This document shows positions 21,140-33,339 of a DNA stretch of 64,000 nt, piece after piece. Position 1 is the stretch's first letter. The number at the start of each line of letters is the position of its first letter. The translations under genes and the position numbers were made by a program. Source of the stretch: Xenopus tropicalis (Eukaryota > Chordata > Amphibia > Anura > Pipidae); assembly GCF_000004195.4 (NCBI RefSeq), contig NC_030678.2, forward strand, positions 138,075,047 to 138,139,046, written 5' to 3'. The notes below the pieces were generated by a model, which saw only the letters and a program-made list of their open reading frames with translations, ran no database searches and was not told the DNA's origin.

Positions 21140-22140
21140 TGTCTTTTTATGACATTATTCATTATGCAATAGTAACAAGGAATAGTGCTTAAACGCTTAG
21201 TAATGAAGTCATAAGTTATGTACAGGCAGCATATTGTAGATTTATTCTTGAATGGGAGCTACAGTGCTGAACCCCTGGCTAACATATAATTAAATTAAAT
21301 CCACAGTCTCAATGACATGGTGTCCTGTAATGAATAAGGAACAATATGTTTGTAATCTAAGGATCTCAAAAATAGACAACTTCCCCCCCTATTTTTAAAA
21401 TGCTATCCCTCCGTATGTAATAAAAGGAACAAAGTTTGCTCAGGTGCAGTAGCCTATTGAAACTATTAAGATGTTTGATTTTAAACAGGTGACTAGTAAA
21501 TTATACCTATTATACCTATTGACAGGCCAGAACTGTAGCGACCCTTGGGGTCATATACACAAAATTCTGTCAGAAGTGCAATAAGCACTATGGTTGCACA
21601 GAGATTGTATAGCACTTTGCTGTTGATGGAGAGTACTGGTTGGATCATTTTGTTCTTGATCATTTAAATGCAGACACACATGAATTACCTTGGGCCTTGG
21701 CCTATAATATGCTGTATAACAGCTTAAAAAGATGTCCTCATTTGGCTAAATCCTTTGACCTCATTTACCTCAAGTTTACTTAACATATAAAGTAAATACT
21801 TTACACAAATGAGTTAATAAAACAGAAAAAATATCTGAATAAAATCTGTAATACTGTTTATCCAGATCTATCTGTTGCAGTATATGCTATTGCTCTGTTT
21901 GATGGCATGCCTGGGAATGTTTTTGTTGAATTCAAGATAAATGTCCATGCTGAGAAAGCTTAACTGCATCTTCATGTGAATGGTTAACTAGGTATAAAGA
22001 ACTTTGCTTGTCAGGCTATAATGCAACAACCAAGTTACATTTTGCTTCTTGTTTTTGTGCATTAGCTTGAAAACTTGAACCAACTACATCCAGTTGATAT
22101 GATAGTAAATATATTTTAATAAATACTATAGTCCTTAGTT
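21140..22140. other. No feature recognised
   Basis: AT-rich DNA between a T2-MITE and the CR1 fragment. Confidence 0.45.
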
Positions 22141-23262
22141 TTACATAGTTACATAGGGGCCCATCAAGTTCAACCCTTCCAAGTGAAACCAGCACACACA
22201 AACTTATACTGACCTATCAATACCCTCACATACATAAACTATATATACCAACATCAATACTAACTGTAGATATTAGTATCACAATAGGCTTGGATATTCT
22301 GCTTGTTCAAGAAATCACCCAAGCCCCTCTTAAAGGCATTAACAGAATCTGCCATTACCACATCACTAGGAAGGGCATTCCCCAACCTCACTGCCCTCAC
22401 CGTGAAAAACCACCTACGCTGCTTCAAATGGAAGCTCCGTTCCTCTAATCTAAAGGGGTGGCCTCTGGTGCATTGATTGTTTTTATGGGAAAAAAAGAAC
22501 ATCCCTTATCTGCCTATAATCCCCTCTTATGTACTTTTACAAATTAATCATGTCCCCTAGTAAGCGCCTTTTTTTCCAGAGAAAGCAACCCCAACCTTGA
22601 CAGTCAAACCTCATAGTTTAAATCTTCCATCCCCTTTACCAGTTTAGTTGCACGTCTCTGCACTCTCTCCAGCTCACTAATATCCTTCTTAAGGACTGGA
22701 GCCCAAAACTGCGCTGCATACTCAAGGTGATGCCTTACCAGGGACCTATAAAGGGGCAAAATTATGTTCTCATCCCTTGAGTCAATGCCCTTTTTTATAC
22801 AAGACAGCACTTTATTTGCTTTAGTAGCCACAGAATGAAACTGCCTGGAATTAGACAACTTGTTATCTACATAAATCCCCAGAGTCTTCTCAATTAAGGA
22901 TACCCCCAAAGCACTACCATTGGAACATAGTTTTGCACAATTTAGTATCATCAGCAAAAATAGAAACAGTACTCTCTATGCCCAACTCCAGGTCATTAAT
23001 AAACAAGTTAAAAAGCAAAGGACCAAGGACTGACCCCTGCGGTACTCCACTAACCACACTGGCCCAATTAGAAAATGTTCCATATACCACCACTCTTTGT
23101 AATCTATCCTTCAGCCAGTTCTCTATCCAAGTAGAAATATTATGTTCCAGGCCAATATTCCTCAATTTTACTATTAACTTTATGTATGGTACTGTATCAA
23201 AAGCTTTAGTAAAGTCCAAGTAGATGACATTAATTGCCATTCCAGCATTTAGGCAGCGTTTA
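22140..23262 (-). mobile_element. CR1-clade LINE fragment with reverse transcriptase remnant
   Basis: Reading right to left, the pieces follow the order of a CR1 ORF2: the [10 protein letters not shown] block, then [25 protein letters not shown] and FADDTK blocks (23240-22914). A deletion of about 60 residues follows, then the LVRHHLEYAAQFWAPVLKKDI and LERVQRRATKLVKGM region (22957-22604), and finally the C-terminal 'R..FFTVRAVRLGNALPSDVV' region (22502-22260) and the 3' tail near 22143. It is 5'-truncated, with frame breaks and an internal deletion, so it is inactive. The right boundary at about 23262 is where DIRS-like sequence begins. Confidence 0.8.
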
Positions 23263-23264
23263 CA

Positions 23265-24435
23265 GTGCCAATGGGTGGGAAGAGCAACTTTTTCCCACAG
23301 AACAAGAAGCCATGAGCCAACATCTCACAAACCAAATGGCAGTTTTGTCCTCAGATCTTGTATCTCTCTCCTGGCAAGGGCTACTGACCTACTAAGAAAC
23401 CAACTACTACTAGAATTGCCCCTCTGACAAATCTCAAGAGGCATAAAATACAGCTCCTTCAATTCAGGGAGAATGACTAACACCAGACAGGGTCGGACTG
23501 GGCAGCCCCTGACCCCTGCCGGCACTAGACCCAACCCTTGCCGGTGCTCCCCCGGCCGATGGTGTCCCTCCCCTGCCACATTAAACATAAGTGAGCTCAG
23601 GGGAGGACGTCAGGCAGGGGCCCTTGTGGGGGGTTAGGGAGGCTTAGCCCCAGTGGGTCCTGCACCCCCCAATCCGACCCTGACACCAGAAATTGCACTA
23701 GATATTGTGGCACACAGACCTTCCCAGTAGATACCATGACCACACCATGCGATTTCAAACAACTGTATATTTTTCCCCTAGTTCCCATGATCCACCCCAT
23801 CCTACGCAGACTCTTTCAGTTCCAGACAGCACCAAGCACCATTTGATCAAAGATGGAATTTGCAAAACATTATTTTCCTGGTGTAGAGGAACTCATCAGA
23901 TGCAACATTTCAGTCTGGTTGAGGTGTTGACACCTTTACAGGTGCAGGTGCCAGCTCTCTCTTTTTCCGCTTGTGCTACATCCTGTTGTAAAGACCTTCA
24001 TCCAGGCAGTGAGAAAAATGACATCTTACAGGCTCCATGGGACTTAAATTTACAGCTGCCATCTCTCCAGAAAGCTTACTTTTAACCACTGGCTACCATT
24101 AACCTGAAGCTCAGGTCCAAGTGTCCAAGTAAGGGGCCCTAAGCCACAAGTGCCTGATAAGATTGTACTTCATACCCTACCAATTTTTCAGCCAAAGGAA
24201 AGGTTGCATCTGCTTTTCATCTTAATTATTCTATGTACCACAACAAAGGGCTGCCAATTCACTTTAGAGTCTCAGCTCATACCACTAGATCTCTCAGTGC
24301 TTCCTGGGCTCACTTTCATGTGGCTTCCACAGAGCAGATTTGTCAAGCAGCAAATCTGCCACTCCTAAAGGAAAGAGCGCATTAATCCTTTCATTCCCTT
24401 TGCTGCCATAATGGGACTCAGAGATAAGAATTTAT
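23265..24435 (+). mobile_element. DIRS-like (tyrosine recombinase) retrotransposon relic
   Basis: After the hAT insertion is set aside, the frames 23691-23860 read like the end of a DIRS RNase H region (LYIFPLVPMIHPILRRL). Those from about 24030 on read like a DIRS tyrosine recombinase: APWDLNLQLPSLQKA near 24032, DKIVLHTLPIFQPK near 24155, and AHTTRSLSASWA with the HxxR catalytic box at 24278-24289, followed by EQICQAA. Several frameshifts and stops are present, so it is dead. The part left of 23480 is assigned only because the hAT target duplication shows it was continuous with the rest. Family assignment rests on motif order recalled from DIRS elements. Confidence 0.62.
23488..23682. mobile_element. 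hAT-type MITE with perfect 8-bp target duplication
   Basis: Ends CAGGGTCGGACTGGGC and CCCAATCCGACCCTG, flanked on both sides by ACACCAGA (23480-23487 and 23683-23690). Length is 195 bp. It interrupts the DIRS-like relic. Related copies lie at 56270-56477, 51400-51643 and, as a fragment, 45395-45462. Confidence 0.85.
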
Positions 24436-26330
24436 CTCAGGTTATACAGGTATGTATATAATTGTGGCCATAAAAATATACAAAAGCCATATCTTTAGTC
24501 AAGAATAAAATAAAATACCACACATGTAGCCATCAATTATGTCAATAAATGTAACACAAAGTCGCACAAAAATAATGCTTTTATTTCTATGAATTCTATG
24601 AACAAATCAGTCAAATTACTGAGCCAATAAGAAACAAGCATGCATATTAACTGATAAAAAGCAGTCTTTAAATTGGAATCCATTTGATGGTCTTTTTTTC
24701 CCCAGTTTCATTTTAAAATTTTATATAAATGGATGACATGATGATTATGTTTCGGAGTGACACAATGATGTTCCATATGTATTTTGTAGATGAGAATGAA
24801 TTTCAGAAATGCATTTTCAGAACCAAAAGCAAACTAACTGAACAGTTATGTTCCATGTGGCCCCCCCTTCCAGTTGCCGATTGACTAACAGGTTAAAGAG
24901 CTACAAAAGTAGTGTTCTGGCTATATAACGTTAGACATACGTTCACTTTATAGATTACATTTTTGACTAATTATATTTGAAAATATTTTTTTTTATTTTG
25001 TACAGTCACATTTTTAGCCAGTTTTATCTTTACACTGAGCTGTTATATTAAGAAGAATAGCACATTCCCCAATAACACACCTGGAGTAAGTCTTCTGCAC
25101 ATCACAGTTTGTTCTTCCCAAACTTTACAGGTAATTGCCTAGTTTGCCCCCTAGAATAGCCTGTTTGGTGTAACAGCCTTATTATACTGGGAGTGAGAGA
25201 AGCAATGCTGGCAGCTTCTCCTTTATCCCTTTTATCGAAGGTACATGCCAGTCAACATCATTGCAAATGTATTCCACCCTCAGATTTGAAGCAGTAGGGT
25301 CACCACCCTACTCAGCAGGGGTTCACCCTTGAGCTGATATCTATGGGGCTGCCTTTGTTTAGACTGTTCCCCCATCATTTCAATTTATACACACAACTCA
25401 CCAACCATGTAAGGTTGAGGTTTACCACCATTGTGCTACCTTTCTTTTATCTTCATAATATCCCCATAATCTACGTAATAAAGTCATCAGTGATACAGTT
25501 GAATATACTCATGGATGCCACGTGTAAATATTTAGTAGGAAGCATGGGCACCAAACTTTATTTATTTTAATAGGATGGTAAAATTCCCCCTAAGCTGTGT
25601 TTGTAGTGTGAATTTTAGGATCAACACACACCAAATTGTGCACACAGTTTTTCTAAAGTGCACACAAAAGATAATTTCTGCACAACAGAAATTGCTTTGT
25701 AAATGCAGTGCAATGCAGATGCTTTTTTTACCCAAGATCCAGATTTTTTTCCTATAAGATTCCTGTAAGATTTCATATTACTTTTCCCCAGCACAAATAT
25801 GAAAATTGGACCTTAGTCACCATGGCACATGCATCCCGGTGTGTGGAGCAGTGGCAGACAACTGGCACAGTTGGTAGGTATGCCCACAAGTATACTAGTT
25901 CTGGGTCCATGCATTTGACCTTCTTTCACAGCTACTGCCAAGGTGCATTGAACCAGACCCATGGACTGCATTATTGGGCAGATGCCACAACAAAGATGCA
26001 CTCTCACCTCTGCCTGGAAGGAAGCTAGCCCACACCCACAGGCAGTGGATTGGAAATATGGTGGATTGTGGCCACTGAGAAAATGACCTACATGCTGTAA
26101 GACAAATATGACAAATATGATCACATATGGAGCCCCTAAACAAACAGAAAAGATTGGAGACCAAATGACATTTGATTTGTTGATGACCCATTTATAGAAA
26201 ACAATGACACAATGGTGACACACTGTTAATGTAATGTTTTGGTTTTATTTTTATCTTGTTTTGTATACCTTTCTTCCCCCCTTCTACCTCTCTTTCTCCT
26301 TTTTCCTACCCTTCTTCTTCTTTTTTTTTT

Positions 26331-26368
<38 letters not shown>

Positions 26369-27484
26369 GGCAAAGAAAGGCCTCCTTCCCAAAGCTGCTG
26401 CCCTAGACACAGGCTCTTAATTGTCTATACAGTAAAAACCTTGATTTAGGGTTTTTCCTCATTTTACATTTTTTGGTCCCATCAATATATAATGCATAAT
26501 GCATTTCCCTGATTTTACATTTTCCTGGATATTACTATTTTTTCTGGTTACCTGAAAAAATAGGAGTTCTGCTGTATAGAAATACGGCCCTTTCTGTTGC
26601 ATTTTTTTACTGTTAAGATGTATTACCATAGGACACTGGAGATGGAAGATTTAACATAGCCTATTTAGCTATGGTTTTGTGGCAAAGGTTATTAAAAAGG
26701 CAGGCAGGTAGGCATCAGGAGGACATCCGGAGGATATCAATTAGTAAATATGGTTAAAATATGGTACCTACAGCATAGATGCAAAATATGCACCAGAGAT
26801 ATAACCATCACAAAACATACAAGACAACTCAGCCGATGCTTAGTCACTGACAAGAGTTCCATGCTGTAAATGCCTTAGATTTAATGGGATTTTTTTAAGG
26901 GCTTCCACTCTAAAACACTGAACTGAACCATTAACAACAGAGTTACAGTGCCACAGTCGCTGCAATAATCAGCAGTTCATATTAGAATATGAAATTAATA
27001 CAACATTTTTGGTAATAAAAAAATATTTCAAATAAATATTCAAAATCAAATTTTTCATGGAAAAATTAAGGGAAATGGTTAAATAGTATACCTTCAAAAT
27101 GCAGAAACACCATTTATGAAGAGTGGATTTAATATAAATTATGAATTATATTATTCATGGTAATTTCTGAAAATAAATAATGTTGTGCTGAAACATACTG
27201 TATAAATAAATGATTTTAGAGCCTTAGGAATAATGCAACATTTATTCTGCTGTAATTGTCTTTCTGCTTACGCAGGTTTCATGCGTAATCAGCCTTTGGA
27301 GAAAAAAATGATAAAGCATAAACATAATGGAGCTGGGCAGTGACCTGAAAGCATGCTATAAGTATATGATAAGATTGTGCCTCTGAGGGTACTGCCATTT
27401 TATGACAATTGGGGGGGGGGCAAATATGTCTACCTAATTATTTTTTTTTTTAATTCTTATATTTCTTCTTATCTTTTGTGACTT
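24436..27484. other. No gene seen, one microsatellite
   Basis: Only the (TA)n tract at 26331-26368 is clear. Overlapping open frames on both strands at 25.8-26.2 kb show no family features. Confidence 0.45.
26321..26368. repeat. Poly-T and (TA)n microsatellite
   Basis: T10 followed by about 19 TA dinucleotides with one AA interruption. Confidence 0.9.
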
Positions 27485-27487
27485 AAC

Positions 27488-28089
27488 GCTTGATTCACTA
27501 AAAGGACACGTGTCATAATTAAGAAGCGATGTTCTTTGCGTTATTTAACTTGCGATGACCGATTTTACGAGATATTTTAACGCATGCGCGATAATTTCTG
27601 CTCGCCGTATTAGCCATACACGCCATATTAGCACATGCTATTATGCACGTAGCAGTTACTTTCTGAAAACTACTGTTTTGAAAATGACCATTTCCCTGAA
27701 AACTGGACGCTGCATCACTCTAGGCAAACACAGACTTGAAAAAATCCCACTGCAAAGTCCATATTGTGTTGCCAAAAGCTCACGAACTGCAATTTTCCTA
27801 AAGTATCGCCTACCCCAAGTAGGTGTTAATATTCGCACAGATTAATGCGATATTCAGCGCGTTTAACGCTTCATGTGTGTTTGTGAATCATACGTTAGTA
27901 CTATTTCTATTCTCTAATTAACACAATGCATTAGAAATAACGCTTTGCGATGATGCATTTTTTTCTGCATGCGATATGCATCTTTACGCATGCGAAATGA
28001 CTTTGATGAATCAGTGCTTATTTATCATGTGCTTTTTAATGCAAAAAAGCATGCGATAAGCGTTATCGACCTTTAGTGAATCGGCCCCC
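27488..28089. mobile_element. Harbinger-type MITE related to the 8875-11627 element
   Basis: The ends contain GATTCACTAAA and TTTAGTGAATCGGCCCCC and are flanked by TAA on both sides (27485-27487 and 28090-28092). The interior is rich in GCATGCG and CGTTA words. It carries no coding capacity of its own. Confidence 0.7.
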
Positions 28090-28124
28090 TAATGTCTAAA
28101 ACTGATGTTGCCAGAAAAAAATCC

Positions 28125-28631
28125 TTAAAGGAGAATGCAAGTCAAAATTTAAAAAGCATACTGCCCAATAGTCCTCCTATTGTTTAGTAAAAACGCCACA
28201 CTTTTGGCTCACCTAATCAAATATTTACTCAGTCACACTTCCTTCACATTTTCTAGAACAGGCAGCCATCTCTAAAAAGGTATTCTTCCTTCCTTTCCCT
28301 CCTTGCTTCATACTGCACATGTGTTTCATTCCCTCCCCCCTCCCCTCTGCCAGATCCACTTCTGATTGGCTGGTGGGCATGTGTAGCTCAGAACAGGAGA
28401 CAGGATCAAGTTACACACACGCTCAGAGAATAGGAAGGCTGCCGCTGGCACCTACAGGAGGGGAAGAGAGATTTCAGTGATGTCACTGTAGTCTTCACAC
28501 TGCTGTAGGCTGCCAGCACCATATCTCAGAGAAGCAAGCAGGGATCTGGGAATTTAGATATGCAGTAAGTACTTAAAAGTAAATCTAAAGGCATTCTTTT
28601 TAATTTATATTAACCTTTCATTGTCCTTTAA
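28125..28631. mobile_element. T2-type MITE, complete
   Basis: TTAAAGGAGAATGCAAGTC at the left and CTTTCATTGTCCTTTAA at the right. It starts 33 bases after the neighbouring Harbinger MITE. Confidence 0.65.
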
Positions 28632-29559
28632 AGAAATAAAGGTTGTATTGTGGCCTTTTTGTTTCTATTAATAAAGAAACTTAGTGTGACCGCAACTGCC
28701 CTTGTCAAAAAATACCCCTTATGTTTTTATAAAGCACACGTTCTGATGCATTCAGAAAGAAAACATTATAGAAAGAAAACATTATGATGAATCCTTAAAG
28801 ATACTTAAAGAGACTACTTAATTTGATATTTTTATGAATTGATAATTTTGAAAATTGCACAATGTTTTATGTACCATATGTCCCTCCATTGTTACAAACG
28901 GTATTATGCCCAATATGTATAGGCGTACAATCCATAACAATGAATAATGCATTAAAATCACAAAAAAATTATATATAAATGCAATAAAAAAATGTATGCC
29001 TCGGTTAGACCTGTGGTCAAAAACACAATGCCATTCTTTTGTGTCTAAGTAGAAAGTGTTTTGTATTCAAAAACAAACAGTCAACAGTAATAGTGAAAGT
29101 TGGAAGTAAGAAAAGAGCAGGGCATCCCAATAATATAAAAAAATATAAACTTTATTACATATCAAAAACCCAACAGTAATGGTGAATGAAAATACAATAA
29201 AATCACTAAAAACATAAATTAAGTATTAAAAAATGCAATACAATCACCAGAATAAAAGAAAAACAATGAAACTCTTTTTATAGTAAAAAAAAAAAAAAAC
29301 AGTACAGTCACCCATGTCACACCCACTGTTGTCCAATAATGCCTCAGTCTCTCACTTCCCTTTCTGCTCATTGTCTAGGGGTAGTGGGGGAACAATTGTG
29401 GAGCTAGGGAGCAGCTTTAAAAGCCAGCCCTCCACTCCTTTTTCCTAAGGTGGGGTATGTTATTTCCATGTTGGAGGGCAAAGCTCTGGAATGTGCAAAT
29501 CATCTCTGAGAGAAGAATTCACCTCTAATCAATGATGCTAACACCTTTTGGAGACTTTC

Positions 29560-30740
29560 CGGACTGTCTTTGATGCTTCAGGTTGGGCAACTGCAGCCAC
29601 TTCACATCTTACCCAGACTTGATAGGACAACCACAGTGCTAGTCAGTATACTATTGAGTTTCAGACACTGGCCTCAGAAACTGCCTGGAACAACGAGGCC
29701 TTTGTGGCAGCCTTCTCTCAGGGGTTGTCTGATAAGTTAAAAGACGGTCTGGTTTCCAGAGATCTCCCTGAACATTTTGAGGAACTTATTGTCATTACCA
29801 TCAAGGTTGACACTCACCTGAGGGAGTGCTAAAAAGATAAAATTGTGGCACAAGATTCCAACCAGTCCTGGCACCACAGTTCCAGAAGCCTCTTCTTCCA
29901 AGTCCTGCTCCTCACAACCCTTACAGGAATCTATGCAAATAGGAAGAACACACCTCTCTGAACAAGAGAAACTACGAAGGCATTCTGCTGGTTTGTATCC
30001 GTATGGTGGCGTAAGACTGGGGGGAGGGGTCTTATCTCAGCAGTATTGAATCTTCTCCCCAGAAGAATTCTTATAGATTCTTACTCCCTGTGCAGTTTAA
30101 GTTGGCATCCGGACCAGTCACCAATCAAGATTTTCATGATTCCGGAGCGGCAGGGAACTTCATGACCTTTGCCAAGTACATTGATATTCCCCTTATTCCT
30201 TGTGGGTGTCCGCGATTGATGAAAGACCCTTGGTGTCTGAATCATCTCCAAAACTACAGGAAACTACCACTGCTTGTGGGGGCTCTGCATAAAGAGAAAG
30301 TGTCCTTTATTATCAACAATTGTTCTTCTGCTCCAGTGGTGTTAGGGTTACCTTAGCTCAGATTACATAAACCCCTCATCAATTGGTCCAATAATAAAAT
30401 CTCCCACTGGAGTCCATATTGCCACAAGAATTGCCTGCCCTTCGACTGCGTTATGGTTACCTGCTGACTCAAACTTCATGCCCTACCCTCTGTATAAGCC
30501 CTCTTTTTGGATGTTTTCTACAAGAAGTGTAATTGATCTCCTCCCTGGAAACATGCCCCCTAAAGGCTGTATTTATCCTCTGTCTCCAGGACCCAGGCCA
30601 TGAAGGCATACATACAAGACAACTTTCAGTGTTGGTTCATGCAGCCTTTGACCTCCCCTGCGGGGGCTGGATTCTTCTTTGTAGAAAAGAAAGATGGTGG
30701 TTTTTGTCCCTGTATTGATTACATTTGCCATTTTTTGGTA
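29560..30740 (+). mobile_element. Ty3/gypsy-like LTR retrotransposon relic (gag, protease, start of RT)
   Basis: Pieces follow gag-pol order. A gag-like segment (29648-29832) carries EFQTLASETAWNNEAF and FSQGLSDKLKDGL and ends at a stop. The protease active-site motif is DSGAAGNFM at 30138-30164. Near 30550-30720 the broken frames give GFFFVEKKDGG followed by CIDY, the start of a gypsy-type reverse transcriptase. Frameshifts separate the pieces and the element is cut off after about 30735. No LTRs were identified. It is inactive. Confidence 0.7.
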
Positions 30741-32219
30741 TTATTATAGCTTAAGTAAGATTTCATGAACTTAAGCATTATCTTGCTGGCATGTGAAATT
30801 AGTGCAATTGTATGGCAGACAGAACACTCTTTGGTACTTTTATATTATTAGGGTATAGTTTATCCAGCCCAATGGCCATTGTTGAGGTTTTTTTTTCAAA
30901 TATGTTGCCATATTGCTTTGACAGCATCATCTTTCATGGCTCTAAATAATCCAGCCTCCTACAGTCTTGTTATTATATGCATTCTATGGTCCATTTATCT
31001 TAATGGTCTAAATTGTCTGGCTTCAGATGTCTAAATCTACCGTACTGTGTGGCAGAGATGTTAGCATCCCTCATATACAGGTATGGAACCTGTTAGCAAG
31101 AATGCTTAGGTTTTCTGAATTAGGGGTCTTTACATAATTTGGGTCTCCGTATATCTAGAAAAAAAATATTTAAACATTAAATACACCAAGTTTTTTTACC
31201 CCCAATAAAGATTAATTATGTCTTAGTTGGGATAAAGCGCAAGCTACTGTATAATCTATCACTTAGTATGCAGGCTGAGAAACAGCCATGTGAAACATTA
31301 GCCTTTATCTTTCCATGCTTTTTCCAGCCTGTTTTCTCAACCCTACAATCAGTAGCACCAAAAGAGATTCAACCCTATCACTGCTGACAGGCATCACTAT
31401 GGGTGCCTGTGACAGTAGCACCCATGAGACCATTGACAGTTATTGCTGTCATAGCTCATCTGTATTTGTATAGCTAATGCATATTTGAGAAAAGGACCAT
31501 TTGCATGATGCCTTACTCCCAGGATCTAGCTGTAAGCCTCAAGTTTTACTTTCAGCCATTGCATTCAATGCCAAGTTTCATACATGAAAAAATATATTAT
31601 ACTTGTGCCAAAATGGCACCTTAATGTTGTGGGGGAAATAATAACCGAGTATAACTTATATTCCTGTCTTTTGACATATAGCAGTAGGACTAGCACAGTT
31701 ATGAACAGATTGCCAGTTAAACCATTTTAATAACTATACAGATATTAATATAAACAACTCATACAACATAATGATGTTAATATAATGATGCATCTAAAGC
31801 TAGTCGCTGCCCCTCCCCACTATTAGTCAGATCTGATTGTTTTGGCCATCAGGCTCCATCAAAGAGCAATGTTAATTTGCCCTGGCTGTGGATGACCAGA
31901 TTGCAGAATATCTTGGTGGAATACTTGGCAGGCAGGCCAGTATATGGCCACTTTTCTTAGTTCATTAGGCCTTGAGCACATTATCATTTTGAAACTAATG
32001 AATATATTTTAGAATATACCTTTTAGAAAAAATAAATGCAGAAAAATCTTTTGATGTGTTTGATTATCATTTGCAATTAAGAGAGATCCACCCAAGTCCC
32101 TTGAAAAATCTAAATTAGATTGTAAGCTCTAGATTGAAGCCAGATATACAATTGCTCAAGCCTTTACTAACTCATGCTGGGTTTGAGCAGAAAAAGCTTG
32201 ACAATCATAAATCTGGCCC
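30741..32219. other. No feature recognised
   Basis: Unassigned AT-rich DNA after the gypsy-like relic. Confidence 0.45.
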
Positions 32220-32702
32220 TTAAAGGACATGTAAACCCCCACACACAAAAATGTAATCAGTTAACAGCCTCTTTGAAATCTTTCAATACCGGCCACACTG
32301 GTTGTCCAGAGGTTAATAGTAAGGCTGTAGCATCTCCTTAATCATTTAGATTTCCTTCTCCTCCTGTAAACCACTTGGCCCCCTCCCTCAGGAATTTGCT
32401 TTGGCTGATGGCTTGTGGGCAAGCTCAGTTGTTCTAACCTCAGATTACTAAACACGCCCCCAGTCTAGCAGCCAGTGAAAAGATGGCATTGCTGGTTCCC
32501 ATAGAAACTCAGCTCTAGCTGTCTGCTTTTTTCTCCCAACCAACTCTCCTGAGCAGAACTTTTATCAGAGACAGTTCTGCCTGTGTAAGCCTGTATTCTT
32601 GATGAAATGTGTGCTGAATAAGGATCTTTGTGCATCTATGATGTTTGCAGATTAAAATGTATCTGATTATGTCTCAAAATGTAGGCTTTACATGTTCTTT
32701 AA
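32220..32702. mobile_element. T2-type MITE, complete
   Basis: TTAAAGGACATGTAAACCCC at the left and GGCTTTACATGTTCTTTAA at the right, about 480 bp. Confidence 0.7.
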
Positions 32703-33020
32703 GGTTAAATATGTATACCATTGTATTGTACAATGCTGTGGAATATATTGGTGCTTTGTAAAACTTAATAATTCTAATAAATTAGACATTTGACTACAGA
32801 AAACATTCTGATTATCCCCCAAAATGGTATTTAAATCAGACCAAAAATAATATAAAATGGCTTTGAGATTCTGATTGTTTTGTATAAAAAAACATCTCTG
32901 AGATAAACCTAATTTTCATTGAGATCATACAAAATGTTGTGTTCGAGTCTTTTGTGCTTTTGTACAGCATTGTGCTCTGATGGGTGGAGAGTTGTCTACA
33001 CTGTATGTCTATGGCCCTTA

Positions 33021-33336
33021 GGCTGATGCCACACGGGTTAATTCTTGGCCTGTGGAAAAAATGCTTGTCGAGAATCAGCCCCTCCTGCCATCAGCCTCCT
33101 ACTTTGCCTGCACCCAGAAGCATTATGTCCTCCCGCGTGCAGACACATGCGGTGGATATCATCTCGAAATGCAAACTCTCACGTTTTTTGGCCTATGTCA
33201 CCCACATGTACCTGTACCTTGGTGGACACAATGCTTCCAGGTGCTGCCAAGGTTGGAGGGTGATGCCAGGGAAGAGGTCGATTCTCAGCCTGCATTTTTT
33301 CCACAGGCCATGATTTAGCCCCATGTGGCATCAGCT
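33021..33336. mobile_element. Harbinger-type MITE, GGCTGATGCCACA family
   Basis: The left end GGCTGATGCCACACGGG follows TTA (33018-33020). The right end TGTGGCATCAGCT precedes TTTTA. The interior is palindromic: GGCCTGTGGAAAAAATGC near 33048 versus GCATTTTTTCCACAGGCC near 33292. Confidence 0.7.
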
Positions 33337-33339
33337 TTT

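Noticed and set aside
25708..26223. Overlapping open frames on both strands at 25.7-26.2 kb
   Set aside because: No recognisable domain, no splice or signal context, and they mirror each other, as chance frames do.
33045..33318. Three overlapping frames at 33.0-33.3 kb
   Set aside because: They lie within a palindromic MITE and have no coding character.
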